A program made the translations under genes and the position numbers. From Flavobacterium sp. 11 (GTDB taxonomy: Bacteria; Bacteroidota; Bacteroidia; Flavobacteriales; Flavobacteriaceae), in NCBI RefSeq assembly GCF_002754315.1, contig NZ_PEFE01000001.1, positions 3,658,001 to 3,722,000 of the forward strand: DNA of 64,000 nt, written 5' to 3'. Numbering within the stretch: position 1 is the stretch's first letter; every line of letters starts with the position of its first letter. Below the pieces are notes generated by a model. It ran no database searches and was not told the DNA's origin. It saw only the letters and a program-made list of their open reading frames with translations. Of the stretch, positions 1-8,936 are shown in pieces.

Positions 1-246
1 AACCATTTCTGCTAAAACATCATTAGGAAGAAAGGAAGCGTTTATCATTACATTCTCTTCTAATTCTACCATTGGGAATTTCTCAGACAAATATTCCTCT
101 GTCAATGTGGTTGTAGTAGAACCCAAACGCATTTCCCATTTTTGACGAATGGTCATGATTCCAATAAGAATATCCGCAACCGGACGCGTGAAAGTAAAAG
201 GCAATAAAGCGTTTCTGGAAGGTCCGTCAAAAAGTATGTAATTCAT
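1..246 (-). CDS. GlmU-like sugar nucleotidyltransferase, partial (N-terminus only)
   Basis: The first 82 codons of a minus-strand gene run off the left edge of the window. The ATG is at 246. The protein begins MNYILFDGPSRNALLPFT, the short start typical of the Bacteroidota GlmU-family nucleotidyltransferase, where the G-x-G loop of classical enzymes is reduced to a DGPSRNALLPFT-type loop. The family is presumed to make nucleotide sugars for envelope synthesis, but substrates are poorly defined. The left-handed beta-helix expected at the C-terminus is outside the window. It lies upstream of rpmE2 in the same direction, with a terminator between them. Moderately sure of family, unsure of substrate. 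Confidence 0.7.
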   Translation of the reverse strand, partial: MNYILFDGPSRNALLPFTFTRPVADILIGIMTIRQKWEMRLGSTTTTLTEEYLSEKFPMVELEENVMINASFLPNDVLAEMV

Positions 247-358
247 AAAATTGTTTATTTGTTGATTCGGTTATTTGTTGATTTGAAAATTAATTTCATC
301 AACCTGCCGTTTTAATAATATTGACACCAAAGTTACAAAGTTTTCAAATAGATAAAAA

Positions 359-386
359 TAAAAAAGCCTCCCAAAAAGGAAGGCTT
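359..386 (-). terminator. rho-independent terminator of rpmE2
   Basis: AAGCCT (364-369) pairs with AGGCTT (381-386), extended by a CC/GG pair across a bulged A. Read on the minus strand the hairpin is followed by a run of T. It begins 25 bases after the rpmE2 stop. Confidence 0.75.
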
Positions 387-411
387 AATTGTATTTGAAA
401 ACGAGTTAAAA

Positions 412-663
412 TTATTTAACGTGTTTAGCGTATTTAGTTTTGAATTTATCAATACGACCTGCAGTATCAATAAGTTTAGATTTACCTGTGTAAAAAGGGT
501 GAGAAGTTCTAGAGATCTCCATTTTCACAACTGGATATTCAACTCCGTCAACTGTTAATGTTTCTTTTGTATCTGCAGTAGATTTAGTGATAAAAACTTC
601 GTCATTTGACATGTCTTTAAATGCAACTAATCTGTAATTTTCTGGGTGAATTCCTTTTTTCAT
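412..663 (-). CDS. rpmE2: 50S ribosomal protein L31 type B
   Basis: This 83-residue protein matches ribosomal protein L31 of the type B subgroup in length and in its start ([13 protein letters not shown]), its middle ([11 protein letters not shown]) and its end ([13 protein letters not shown]). It lacks the CxxC zinc-binding cysteines of type A L31. The protein binds the large ribosomal subunit near the intersubunit bridge. It is a single-gene unit with its own promoter (775-803) and terminator (359-386). The leader is about 105 bases, long for such a small gene, and contains a hairpin at 707-726 that could serve regulation; that role is inference. Confidence 0.95.
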   Translation of the reverse strand: MKKGIHPENYRLVAFKDMSNDEVFITKSTADTKETLTVDGVEYPVVKMEISRTSHPFYTGKSKLIDTAGRIDKFKTKYAKHVK

Positions 664-774
664 CTTGTTAATCTTTTTTATTTGTTAATTATAATTAGTC
701 TTGAAGCTTTTCTTCTAACAGAAAAGGTATAAACTCCTTATAACTTTTTGTTTTACAATATTATTTTGAGTTTG

Positions 775-803
775 CAAATTTACAATTATTTTCCAATAAA
801 CAA
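775..803 (-). promoter_or_regulatory. Bacteroidota-type promoter of rpmE2
   Basis: On the minus strand TTG (803-801) is followed after 18 bases by TAAATTTG (782-775), a good match to the sigma-ABfr consensus TTG/TAnnTTTG. Transcription would start near 768. Confidence 0.65.
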
Positions 804-903
804 ATCTTTGTATCACTTTTTTTATATAATCGTAAAAAACGATTTTTAGCTACGAATATATTGGGAATTGTTATATTTGTGGATTAATTCTAAAACATCA
901 ACA

Positions 904-1434
904 ATGATAAATGAAATTATTAAAAAGAATGGAATAACCTTTGGAGTAACAATTGGAATTGTTTCTGCATTAATTACTTCAACAATTTACGCTATTGATT
1001 TAAATTTGTTTACTTCTTGGTGGATTGGAGTCTTAAGTATTTTGGTTTATCTTACATTGGGAATTATTTTACTTTCGAAAACAAAAAAAGAGCTCAACAA
1101 TGTTTTTTCTTTCAAAGATGCTTTTACAACTTACTTCATTGCTACACTAATAGGTATTTTAATTTCAACACTTTTTAATGTTCTTTTATTCAATTTTATT
1201 GATCCTTCTGCTAAAGAGACTTTAAGTGAATTAATGATTAAATATACTGTCAACATGATGCAAAAATTTGGTACACCAGCATCAGCCATTAACGACGCTA
1301 TAGCAAAAATGAAAGAAAACAATCCTTATTCTACATTGGAATTACTAAAAGGATCTATTTTTAGTATTGTTTTTAGTTCAATTTTCGGATTAATTTTGGC
1401 AGCATTCTTTAAAAGCAAATCTACACAAGAATAA
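904..1434 (+). CDS. DUF4199 family membrane protein
   Basis: A 176-residue hydrophobic protein with about four membrane spans: roughly residues 9-27, 34-52, 72-95 and the C-terminal 150-170. Pattern and length fit DUF4199, a Bacteroidota inner-membrane family of unknown function. An open frame continues upstream to a TTG at 868, but that region overlaps the likely -7 element TATATTTG (872-879), so the ATG at 904 is chosen. The glycosyltransferase gene starts six bases after its stop, so the two are probably co-transcribed. No catalytic residues are recognisable. Confidence 0.8.
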   Translation: MINEIIKKNGITFGVTIGIVSALITSTIYAIDLNLFTSWWIGVLSILVYLTLGIILLSKTKKELNNVFSFKDAFTTYFIATLIGILISTLFNVLLFNFIDPSAKETLSELMIKYTVNMMQKFGTPASAINDAIAKMKENNPYSTLELLKGSIFSIVFSSIFGLILAAFFKSKSTQE

Positions 1435-1440
1435 AAATTA

Positions 1441-2400
1441 ATGAATTTATCTATACTCATACCGCTTCTTAATGAAGAGGAATCACTTAATGAACTATAC
1501 AACTGGATCATCAAAGTGATGCAATCTCATAATTATACGTACGAAATCATTTTTCTGGATGATGGAAGTACTGATAATTCATGGACTATTATCGAAGGAT
1601 TTGCACAAGAAAACCCTCATGTAAAAGGGGTTCGTTTCATGAAAAATTTTGGTAAATCGCAAGCGCTACATGCTGGTTTTGCAAAAGCACAAGGCGATGT
1701 AATTATTACTATGGATGCTGATTTGCAGGACAGTCCAGAGGAAATTCCGGGATTGTATGATATGATTACCAACGGTAAATATGATTTGGTTTCCGGATGG
1801 AAAAAGAAACGCTACGACTCCGTAGTGGCAAAAAACTTGCCTTCTAAATTATTCAACTGGGCTGCGAGAAAAACTTCGGGAGTTGAATTGAATGATTTCA
1901 ATTGCGGATTGAAAGCATACAAAAATGTTGTTGTGAAAAACATTGAAGTTTCGGGCGAAATGCACCGATACATTCCGGTTTTGGCAAAAAATGCCGGTTT
2001 TGGAAAAATTGGCGAAAAAGTAGTACAGCATCAAGCCAGAAAATACGGCGAGACCAAGTTTGGTATGGAACGTTTCATCAATGGTTTCTTGGATTTAATT
2101 ACCATTTGGTTTCTTTCTCGTTTTGGAAAAAGACCGATGCATTTATTTGGTGCCATGGGATCGTTAATGTTTATTATCGGGTTTATGCTTGCCGGATATA
2201 TTGGTATTTCAAAACTATATCATATGTATAATGACATGCGCTATAGTCTGGTAACAAATAATCCTTGGTTTTATATTGCACTTACGACAATGATTTTGGG
2301 AACACAATTATTTTTGGCCGGATTTCTTGGCGAAATAATTTTGCGAACAAAAAATAATGAAGAGCGTTATAAAGTGTCGAGTGAAGTTAATTTTTTATAA
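1441..2400 (+). CDS. GT2 family glycosyltransferase (polyprenyl-phosphate sugar transferase type)
   Basis: A 319-residue GT-A enzyme. The nucleotide-binding motif DDGSTD is at residues 40-45 and the metal-binding DADLQD at 92-97. Two C-terminal membrane spans lie at about 236-258 and 276-300. The layout matches the GtrB/DPM1-like group, which moves a sugar from a nucleotide sugar to polyprenyl phosphate on the cytoplasmic face of the membrane. The sugar cannot be read from sequence. It follows the DUF4199 gene by six bases and precedes a phosphohexomutase, consistent with a small envelope-sugar region. Confidence 0.88.
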   Translation: MNLSILIPLLNEEESLNELYNWIIKVMQSHNYTYEIIFLDDGSTDNSWTIIEGFAQENPHVKGVRFMKNFGKSQALHAGFAKAQGDVIITMDADLQDSPEEIPGLYDMITNGKYDLVSGWKKKRYDSVVAKNLPSKLFNWAARKTSGVELNDFNCGLKAYKNVVVKNIEVSGEMHRYIPVLAKNAGFGKIGEKVVQHQARKYGETKFGMERFINGFLDLITIWFLSRFGKRPMHLFGAMGSLMFIIGFMLAGYIGISKLYHMYNDMRYSLVTNNPWFYIALTTMILGTQLFLAGFLGEIILRTKNNEERYKVSSEVNFL

Positions 2401-2450
2401 ATTTAACTAAAACTAAATTTAAAGATAATAGTTATCGTTTACACTATAAC

Positions 2451-2533
2451 TAGCCCTGATAACAGCGGCATCCTTTTTCTTTTTTTTCTTAAAAAAAAGA
2501 AAAAGATACAGCGGATAGCAGGATATAGCTCCT
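2451..2533. repeat. Flavobacterium-style intergenic palindromic element
   Basis: The core is a long A/T hairpin. An arm ending in eight T (2470-2487) pairs with AAAAAAAAGAAAAAGAT (2491-2507) across the loop CTT. The conserved-looking blocks TAGCCCTGATAACAGCGG on the left and ACAGCGGATAGCAGGA on the right flank it; these also pair imperfectly, forming an outer stem. I recall closely similar blocks in many flavobacterial intergenic regions, but that is memory and was not searched. It follows the glycosyltransferase stop and may terminate transcription. Confidence 0.55.
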
Positions 2534-2593
2534 AAAACAAAACAACTGTATTTAAATTTTAATTACGAATTTAGAAACTAAAAAACATATCGA

Positions 2594-4321
2594 ATGGATA
2601 TCAAACAAAACATTTTGGACGCAGTAAATGAGTGGCTTACGCCAACATTTGACACCGCTACGCAGGAAGCGATTAAAGAATTAATGACTACATCGCCTAA
2701 AGAACTGGAAGAGAGTTTTTATAAAAATCTTGAATTTGGAACTGGCGGAATGCGCGGAGTTATGGGTGTGGGAAACAATCGCATCAATAAATACACACTT
2801 GGAAAAAGCACGCAAGGACTTTCTGATTACTTGCATACTGCATTTCCTAACCAGCCTTTGAAAGCGGTTATTGCTTACGATTGTCGTCATAATAGTGATA
2901 CGTTGGCCAAATTAGTTGCGGATGTTTTCTCGGCTAACGGAATTGAAGTGTATTTGTTTTCGGAATTGAGACCTACTCCAGAATTGTCATTTGCAGTGAA
3001 ACATTTAGGCTGTCAGTGCGGAATTGTTCTTACCGCATCACACAATCCACCGGAATATAACGGATACAAAGTGTACTGGCAAGATGGTGGACAAATTGTA
3101 CCACCGGAAGATGAGGGTATCATCAATGTTATTGAGAATTTAAATTACAATCAAATCAAGTTTACTGCCAATGAAGATTTGATACACTATATTGATACAG
3201 AAGTTGATGAAGCTTTTATCAAATCGACTATCGAAAATGCGAGCTTTGGAACTTCGGCTGAAGCCAAAAAAAATCTGAATATTGTTTTCACTTCTTTGCA
3301 CGGAACATCTATAAAATTAGTTCCTGATACTTTATCGCAAGCGGGTTATCCTAATGTGAATATTGTTGAAGAACAAAGAGTGCCGAATGGTGATTTCCCA
3401 ACTGTTAAATCTCCAAATCCTGAAGAGCCGGAAGCATTGACAATGGCATTGGCATTGGCAGACAAGACAAATTCGGATATTGTTATTGGGACTGATCCTG
3501 ACTGTGACCGTTTAGGAATTGCCGTTAGAAATAACGAAGGCAAAATGACGTTGCTTAACGGAAATCAAACGATGATTTTGATGACTGCATTTTTATTGGA
3601 ACAATGGAAAAAAGCGGGTAAAATCAATGGCAAACAATTTGTGGGTTCTACAATCGTTTCTACTCCTATGATGATGGAATTAGCAACAAATTACGGTGTA
3701 GAATGCAAAGTTGGTTTGACTGGTTTCAAATGGATTGCCAAGATGATTAAGGATTTTCCTGAGTTGGAATTCATTGGTGGTGGCGAAGAAAGTTTTGGTT
3801 ATATGGTAGGCGATGCTGTACGTGATAAAGATGCAGTTGCGGCTACTTTATTGATTTGCGAAGTTGCGGCTCAAGCCAAAGCAAAAGGAAGCACGGTTTA
3901 CAAAGAACTACTACAACTGTATGTTGATAACGGTTTTTACAAAGAATATTTAGTTTCATTGACCAAAAAAGGAATGGATGGCTTACAGGAAATTAATCAG
4001 ATGATGATTGATTTGCGTGAAAATCCATTGAAAGAAATCAACGGACAACGAGTTGTCATGGTAGAGGATTACCAATCTTCAATAGCTAAAAACTTGCTTA
4101 CTGATGAGGAAACCAAAATGGAAATTCCAAAATCGAACGTATTGATTTATTATACCGAAGACGGTTCAAAAATTTGCGCCAGACCAAGTGGAACGGAGCC
4201 TAAAATAAAATTCTATATCAGTGTAAATACGGAATTGGATTCAGTTGAAGATTTCAACGAAGTAGAAAGCATTTTGGACAATAAAATAAAAAACATTATT
4301 ACTTCAATGCAATTGAATTAA
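2594..4321 (+). CDS. Phospho-sugar mutase (phosphoglucomutase/phosphomannomutase)
   Basis: A 575-residue alpha-D-phosphohexomutase that interconverts hexose-1-phosphate and hexose-6-phosphate. The phosphoserine loop TASHNP is present with Ser149. The metal-binding loop DPDCDR is at 301-306, the sugar-specificity loop GEES at 397-400, and a C-terminal phosphate-binding RPSGTEP motif is present. Length fits the larger PGM/PMM group common in Bacteroidota. Glucose versus mannose preference cannot be decided from sequence. It supplies sugar phosphates for nucleotide-sugar synthesis, fitting the upstream glycosyltransferase. A strong hairpin follows at 4351-4381. Confidence 0.92.
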   Translation: MDIKQNILDAVNEWLTPTFDTATQEAIKELMTTSPKELEESFYKNLEFGTGGMRGVMGVGNNRINKYTLGKSTQGLSDYLHTAFPNQPLKAVIAYDCRHNSDTLAKLVADVFSANGIEVYLFSELRPTPELSFAVKHLGCQCGIVLTASHNPPEYNGYKVYWQDGGQIVPPEDEGIINVIENLNYNQIKFTANEDLIHYIDTEVDEAFIKSTIENASFGTSAEAKKNLNIVFTSLHGTSIKLVPDTLSQAGYPNVNIVEEQRVPNGDFPTVKSPNPEEPEALTMALALADKTNSDIVIGTDPDCDRLGIAVRNNEGKMTLLNGNQTMILMTAFLLEQWKKAGKINGKQFVGSTIVSTPMMMELATNYGVECKVGLTGFKWIAKMIKDFPELEFIGGGEESFGYMVGDAVRDKDAVAATLLICEVAAQAKAKGSTVYKELLQLYVDNGFYKEYLVSLTKKGMDGLQEINQMMIDLRENPLKEINGQRVVMVEDYQSSIAKNLLTDEETKMEIPKSNVLIYYTEDGSKICARPSGTEPKIKFYISVNTELDSVEDFNEVESILDNKIKNIITSMQLN

Positions 4322-4350
4322 TAAAAAAAAACAAAATTGATTTTTCAGAC

Positions 4351-4381
4351 AGACCCGATAAGTTCTCCACTTATCGGGTCT
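4351..4381 (+). terminator. Hairpin terminator after the phosphohexomutase
   Basis: A perfect stem of AGACCCGATAAG and its complement with a short loop lies 30 bases after the stop. No long T run follows on the plus strand, so termination is likely but less certain than for the other hairpins here. Confidence 0.6.
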
Positions 4382-4403
4382 TGATGATAAAAAAACAACT
4401 TAA

Positions 4404-6251
4404 ATGGATTCAAATTTCAAAAAAATTATTCCTTTCACAAACCCGTACCGTTCTCATGTGGTTTGGAACGTAATATTCAATATTTTTTACGCACTCTTTA
4501 GCACCTTGTCTTTTATTGCATTAATCCCAATGATGGATGTCCTTTTTGGCACTACTGAAAAAGTCAATGAAAAACCTGTTTTAGAGTCAATTTTTGACAT
4601 CATCAAATTTTCTAAAGAGTACTTATATTACAACATCACACTACTAACCGAAAAGAATGGTCCTGAATTTGCCTTACTGTTAGTTATTGCCATAGTGAGT
4701 ATAACTTTCCTATTCAAAAATCTATTTAATTACTTAGCATCTAATCATTTGATGCATCTTAAAAATGGTGTATTGAAGGATTTAAGAAATTCAATGTATC
4801 ACAAAATCATCAACTTACCTGTTTCCTACTATTCCGAAAAAAGAAAAGGTGATATTATGGCTCGAATGCTAGGTGATGTAAATGAGGTTCAAAATTCTTT
4901 TTTTTCTGTCTTAGAATTAATTGTTAAGGAGCCAATGACCATCATATTCACCCTCGTTGGTATGATTGCAATCAGTTTCAAGTTAACCTTGTTTGTCTTT
5001 ATTTTCATCCCTCTTTCAGGACTATTAATATCAAAAATTGGTAAATCACTGCGCAGCAAATCCGAAAGAGTACAATATGAAAACGGTTATCTAATATCGA
5101 TTGTAGAAGAATCGTTATCTGGACTAAAAGTTGTTAAAAGCTATAATGCCGAATCAAATTTTAAACAAAAATTTAATGATTCAGTTACCCGAGTTTTAAA
5201 ATTGTCTAACAGTATAGGTAAAAAAAACAACTTGGCTACACCTTTAAGTGAGTTCTTAGGGATCATTACTATTTGCATATTACTTTGGTTTGGTGGAAAA
5301 ATGGTACTTGTTGACAAATTACCTAATGGAAAAGCATTACTTGATGGAGCTAAATTCCTAGCTTACATGGGTCTTGCCTATAACATCTTAACTCCTGCCA
5401 AAGCCATTTCTAAAGCCTCTTATTCGGTAAAAAATGGACTAGCAGCAGCCCAACGTGTTTTTGAAGTTTTAGAAGTAAAAAATGAGATAACAGACAGCGA
5501 AAATGCAATTAAAAAATTAACTTTTGAAGACAGTATCGCAATTACGAATATTAATTTCAGATACGAGGACGAAAATGTTTTAAAAGACTTTTCGCTTCAA
5601 GTTAAGAAAGGACAAACTGTTGCTCTTGTAGGACAATCCGGTAGTGGAAAAAGTACGATTGCCAATTTATTGACTCGTTTTTACGATGTAAATGAAGGTA
5701 CAATCGCTATTGATGGAATTGACATCAAAGACATGAACCTGCATTCCCTTCGTGATTTAATGGGATTAGTAACGCAAGACAGTATTTTGTTTAATGATAC
5801 TATAAAAGCAAATATTGCTTTGGGAAAACATGATGCCACTGATACAGAAATCATTGAAGCCCTAAAAATTGCAAATGCTTACGAATTTGTGAAAGACTTG
5901 CCATTGGGAATTCATACAAATATTGGCGACAGCGGAAACAAACTTTCCGGTGGACAAAAACAACGATTATCCATTGCCAGAGCAGTTTTGAAAAATCCTC
6001 CAATTATGATTTTGGATGAAGCAACTTCAGCATTGGACACGGAAAGCGAAAAATTCGTTCAAGTAGCACTGGAAAACATGATGCAAAACAGAACTTCAAT
6101 TGTTATTGCACACCGTCTTTCTACCATTCAAAAAGCCGATTTGATTGTGGTAATGCAAAAAGGAAAAATAGTGGAGCAAGGAAAACACGAGGAACTTATT
6201 GCAATGAATGGGACATATAATAAATTAGTTACCATGCAGTCTTTCGAGTAA
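4404..6251 (+). CDS. ABC exporter, fused permease and ATPase (MsbA-like)
   Basis: A 615-residue half-transporter with an N-terminal six-span permease domain (about residues 20-345) and a C-terminal ATPase. Walker A GQSGSGKST begins at 410, the signature LSGGQKQR at 514, Walker B with DEATSALD is near 535-545, and the H-loop IAHRLST follows. The family works as a homodimer pumping lipids, peptides or drugs across the inner membrane. MsbA-like lipid flipping is a reasonable guess because it lies by envelope-sugar genes, but substrate is not determined by sequence. A terminator follows at 6305-6348. Confidence 0.9.
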   Translation: MDSNFKKIIPFTNPYRSHVVWNVIFNIFYALFSTLSFIALIPMMDVLFGTTEKVNEKPVLESIFDIIKFSKEYLYYNITLLTEKNGPEFALLLVIAIVSITFLFKNLFNYLASNHLMHLKNGVLKDLRNSMYHKIINLPVSYYSEKRKGDIMARMLGDVNEVQNSFFSVLELIVKEPMTIIFTLVGMIAISFKLTLFVFIFIPLSGLLISKIGKSLRSKSERVQYENGYLISIVEESLSGLKVVKSYNAESNFKQKFNDSVTRVLKLSNSIGKKNNLATPLSEFLGIITICILLWFGGKMVLVDKLPNGKALLDGAKFLAYMGLAYNILTPAKAISKASYSVKNGLAAAQRVFEVLEVKNEITDSENAIKKLTFEDSIAITNINFRYEDENVLKDFSLQVKKGQTVALVGQSGSGKSTIANLLTRFYDVNEGTIAIDGIDIKDMNLHSLRDLMGLVTQDSILFNDTIKANIALGKHDATDTEIIEALKIANAYEFVKDLPLGIHTNIGDSGNKLSGGQKQRLSIARAVLKNPPIMILDEATSALDTESEKFVQVALENMMQNRTSIVIAHRLSTIQKADLIVVMQKGKIVEQGKHEELIAMNGTYNKLVTMQSFE

Positions 6252-6304
6252 GTTGCCATAAAATACACTTCAGACTGTTAAAATTACAGTTCAGTAAGAA
6301 ATTT

Positions 6305-6348
6305 AAAAAAGGTTGAGTAACATCTAATATATTTACTCAACCTTTTTA
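6305..6348 (+). terminator. Terminator after the ABC exporter
   Basis: AAAAAAGGTTGAGTAA pairs with TTACTCAACCTTTTT, with an AT-rich loop, in the gap between the exporter and the next gene. The T run makes it a standard terminator. Confidence 0.8.
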
Positions 6349-6365
6349 ATTTAATACTGAAAAAT

Positions 6366-7019
6366 ATGATTTTCAAAATTATCTTAACCATTCATATCAT
6401 TTCCGGATTCACCGGATTACTGTTAGGAACGCTGCTTTTAATTCGCAAAAAAGGAGATGTCATTCATAAAAAACTTGGCAAAGTATTTACTTTAGCCATG
6501 GTTTCAACTGGTTTGTGCGCATTCTACCTTTCGTATGTACATCCTAACTTATTCCTTTTTATAGTAGGCGTGTTTACAATTTACCTGTCTATTTCAGGCT
6601 ATCGAATGATTCATTTAAAAAAGGCTCATCTGGGTCAAAAACCTAAAATAGGCGATGCTTTTTTAACTATTCTAATGCTTATTTCCAGTATTATCTTCTT
6701 TTATATTGGGTTTAAATATATGTTAGCAAAACAAATTTTCGGGATAGTTTATATTCTGTTTGGAAGTATTAGTTTGCGATTATGTTCCGTTGAATACAAA
6801 GCTTACACCGGAAAAGTAACTGATAAATTATACGGATTAAAGAATCATATCGGTAGAATGACTGGAGCTTATATTGCAGCTTTTACAGCATTTCTTGTTA
6901 TTAATAACACTTTTTTACCCGCAGTTTTAGCGTGGAGTTTACCAGGAATTATTGGTGGTATCTTCATCGGTCGAACATTACGAAAACTAAAATCTCAAAA
7001 ATCAAATCAATACCAATGA
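6366..7019 (+). CDS. Small integral membrane protein, DUF2306-like
   Basis: A 217-residue protein with about six to seven hydrophobic spans. The first begins at residue 4, and the sequence has His10 and a short HKKLGK stretch after the second span, as in DUF2306-type membrane proteins with conserved histidines. The assignment is tentative. Its stop overlaps the next gene in an ATGA arrangement (7016-7019), so the two are translationally coupled. Function unknown. Confidence 0.65.
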   Translation: MIFKIILTIHIISGFTGLLLGTLLLIRKKGDVIHKKLGKVFTLAMVSTGLCAFYLSYVHPNLFLFIVGVFTIYLSISGYRMIHLKKAHLGQKPKIGDAFLTILMLISSIIFFYIGFKYMLAKQIFGIVYILFGSISLRLCSVEYKAYTGKVTDKLYGLKNHIGRMTGAYIAAFTAFLVINNTFLPAVLAWSLPGIIGGIFIGRTLRKLKSQKSNQYQ

Positions 7020-8152
7020 GAAAAAATCTACTACTCTCAGTGCTCTTTTTAATATCTTTTTTAAGTAAAGCTCAATCTGTCAAAATTGATACAATTCCCT
7101 TTACTACTTCATCATCATTATTAGTTTTCAAGGGACAAATAAATGGTGTCGAAACTGATTTTGTGTTAGATACAGGTGCAGCTATTGGAGTTATTACATC
7201 TGCGAAAGCAAGTGATACTAAAATACGAATTGCTGGGAAAAAGAATATCACTGACAGCAATGAGAATGTAAACTCAATGTCAGAAGCCATGATTGAAACA
7301 GTAACAATTGGCTCTTTCGAAATTAAAAATATAAAAAGTGTCGTTTATGACATGCCGTTTTTGACTTGTAATAATTATTATTTATTAGGTGCAAATGCAA
7401 TCAACAAGCTGAACTGGAAAATTGATTTTGAAAAAAAACTTTTATACGTCTCAAAATCAACTTTTGAATATTCAGACGAAATGCTCGAAATGCCCATTAA
7501 TTATAAAAACAACCGACATTTCACTACTTTTAGCATCAATGAAACAGTATTCAAAAATTGCTTAGTAGACTTAGGATATAATGACTTTTTTGAAGTTTCT
7601 GAGAAAGAACCCTTTTTTAAAAAACTAAAACAGGAAAATCAAGATGCAATAATTTCTGGTTCGCGATTGACAATGAGTCTTTCAAATATGGAAATCAACA
7701 AGTACGAGACTTTAAGCTTTGATAATTTGATGATAGGCAACACAAGATTTGACGATTTAAAAATTGAAATCAGGTCCAATATTGAAAATAAAATCGGGCT
7801 CAAATTCTTTTCTCAATTATCCTCAATTATGATTCTAAACAATAACAATTCTAAATATTATTTGAAACTTTCAAACAAACCTATTTCTTTACAAATGAGT
7901 TTTGATGCCGATTGTTTTTTGAAAAATGGTAAGTTAATAATAGTCGGTAAAAACAACAATTCTGAAAGTTCAGCAAAAGATTTAGCTACAGAAGAAGAAA
8001 TAAAATCAATAAATGGTTTAGCTGCAACGGATTTTATAGACGAGTGTGATTTTTTATTGTGGAGAATTGAAAATCTTAAAAAAGACAGCTATGAAATAGA
8101 AAAGTTGAATGGACAAAAAATCATTATAAAAAAACAAGTCCTTAAATCATAA
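7016..8152 (+). CDS. Secreted retropepsin-like aspartic protease family protein
   Basis: A 378-residue protein with a signal peptide (MRKNLLLSVLFLISF, cleavage near AQS at 19-21). The first lobe has a clear aspartic protease triad in VLDTGAA (Asp52-Thr53-Gly54). The matching position of the second lobe reads VDLGYND (Asp185-Leu186-Gly187), so the second triad is degenerate. The family is the clan AA periplasmic group seen in Bacteroidota. The ATG at 7016 is chosen because it overlaps the previous stop and starts a signal peptide; an in-frame upstream extension to 6932 lies inside the previous gene. Activity is uncertain given the DLG. Confidence 0.75.
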   Translation: MRKNLLLSVLFLISFLSKAQSVKIDTIPFTTSSSLLVFKGQINGVETDFVLDTGAAIGVITSAKASDTKIRIAGKKNITDSNENVNSMSEAMIETVTIGSFEIKNIKSVVYDMPFLTCNNYYLLGANAINKLNWKIDFEKKLLYVSKSTFEYSDEMLEMPINYKNNRHFTTFSINETVFKNCLVDLGYNDFFEVSEKEPFFKKLKQENQDAIISGSRLTMSLSNMEINKYETLSFDNLMIGNTRFDDLKIEIRSNIENKIGLKFFSQLSSIMILNNNNSKYYLKLSNKPISLQMSFDADCFLKNGKLIIVGKNNNSESSAKDLATEEEIKSINGLAATDFIDECDFLLWRIENLKKDSYEIEKLNGQKIIIKKQVLKS

Positions 8153-8223
8153 TTCTAAAATAAATTGGTGAACTTTACATGTCTTATTTACTTGTTGCCC
8201 TGACAATTTTTTAAATAATTTAA

Positions 8224-8925
8224 ATGTACATCAATAATCAAAACATAAAACTACCTGAAGACCCAAATACTATTGTTTGGAAATATCTTGACTTATCTAA
8301 ATTCTTAGATTTATTAATGTCCGAGAAGTTATTCATGTCGCGATCTGATAAATTTGAAGATCAATATGAAGGCACTTTTAGCGAACCCACTTTTGAGGAA
8401 ATAAAAAAACTTTCCATTGACAATCCTGACTTTTTAAATTATTACAAAACACATCGGGAAAAAGTCGCGATTAGCAGCTGGCATATCAATGAATATGAAT
8501 CGTTTGCTATGTGGCAGATTTTCACCCAAAATAGTGAAGGTTTGGCGATACAATCAACCATTGGCAGATTACAGGAATCTCTTATTCCAGAAACTAATTT
8601 CAATCAATATATTGGGGAAGTAAATTACATCGATTACAAAAAAGAACACATTCCGTTTGATGATATGTTTTTTCCTTTTTTATTCAAGCGAAAAAGTTTT
8701 CAATATGAAGGCGAAGTGCGCATTATCACAGACATTGGCAAAAGCGACATCAAAATCAATGAGGGACTTAAAATCAATGTAGATATCAATCAATTGATTG
8801 AAAAAATATACATTCATCCCAAATCCGAAAACTGGTATAAAAACCTGGTTATTCAATTAGTAAAACAACTGGGATTTGATTTCACCATTGAAAAATCAGA
8901 CTTGGAAAGTGATATTTTGATTTAG
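8224..8925 (+). CDS. DUF2971 domain protein
   Basis: A 233-residue soluble protein with DUF2971 hallmarks: an early hydrophobic/aromatic stretch with KFLDLLMSEKLFMSRSDKFED, then ISSWHINEYESFAMW and FKRKSFQYEGEVRII. The family is common in accessory and defence-like loci and its biochemistry is unknown. Here it stands alone, between the aspartic-protease-like gene and a convergent lipoprotein gene, with only 11 bases to the latter stop. Confidence 0.85.
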   Translation: MYINNQNIKLPEDPNTIVWKYLDLSKFLDLLMSEKLFMSRSDKFEDQYEGTFSEPTFEEIKKLSIDNPDFLNYYKTHREKVAISSWHINEYESFAMWQIFTQNSEGLAIQSTIGRLQESLIPETNFNQYIGEVNYIDYKKEHIPFDDMFFPFLFKRKSFQYEGEVRIITDIGKSDIKINEGLKINVDINQLIEKIYIHPKSENWYKNLVIQLVKQLGFDFTIEKSDLESDILI

Positions 8926-8936
8926 AATTAGTGTTA

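Noticed and set aside
250..285. Short tandem repeat of TTATTTGTTGATT before the GlmU-like gene
   Set aside because: Two copies of a simple AT-rich word; too little to call a functional element.
868..903. TTG start extending the DUF4199 protein by 12 residues
   Set aside because: It overlaps the likely -7 promoter element; the ATG at 904 gives a normal family start.
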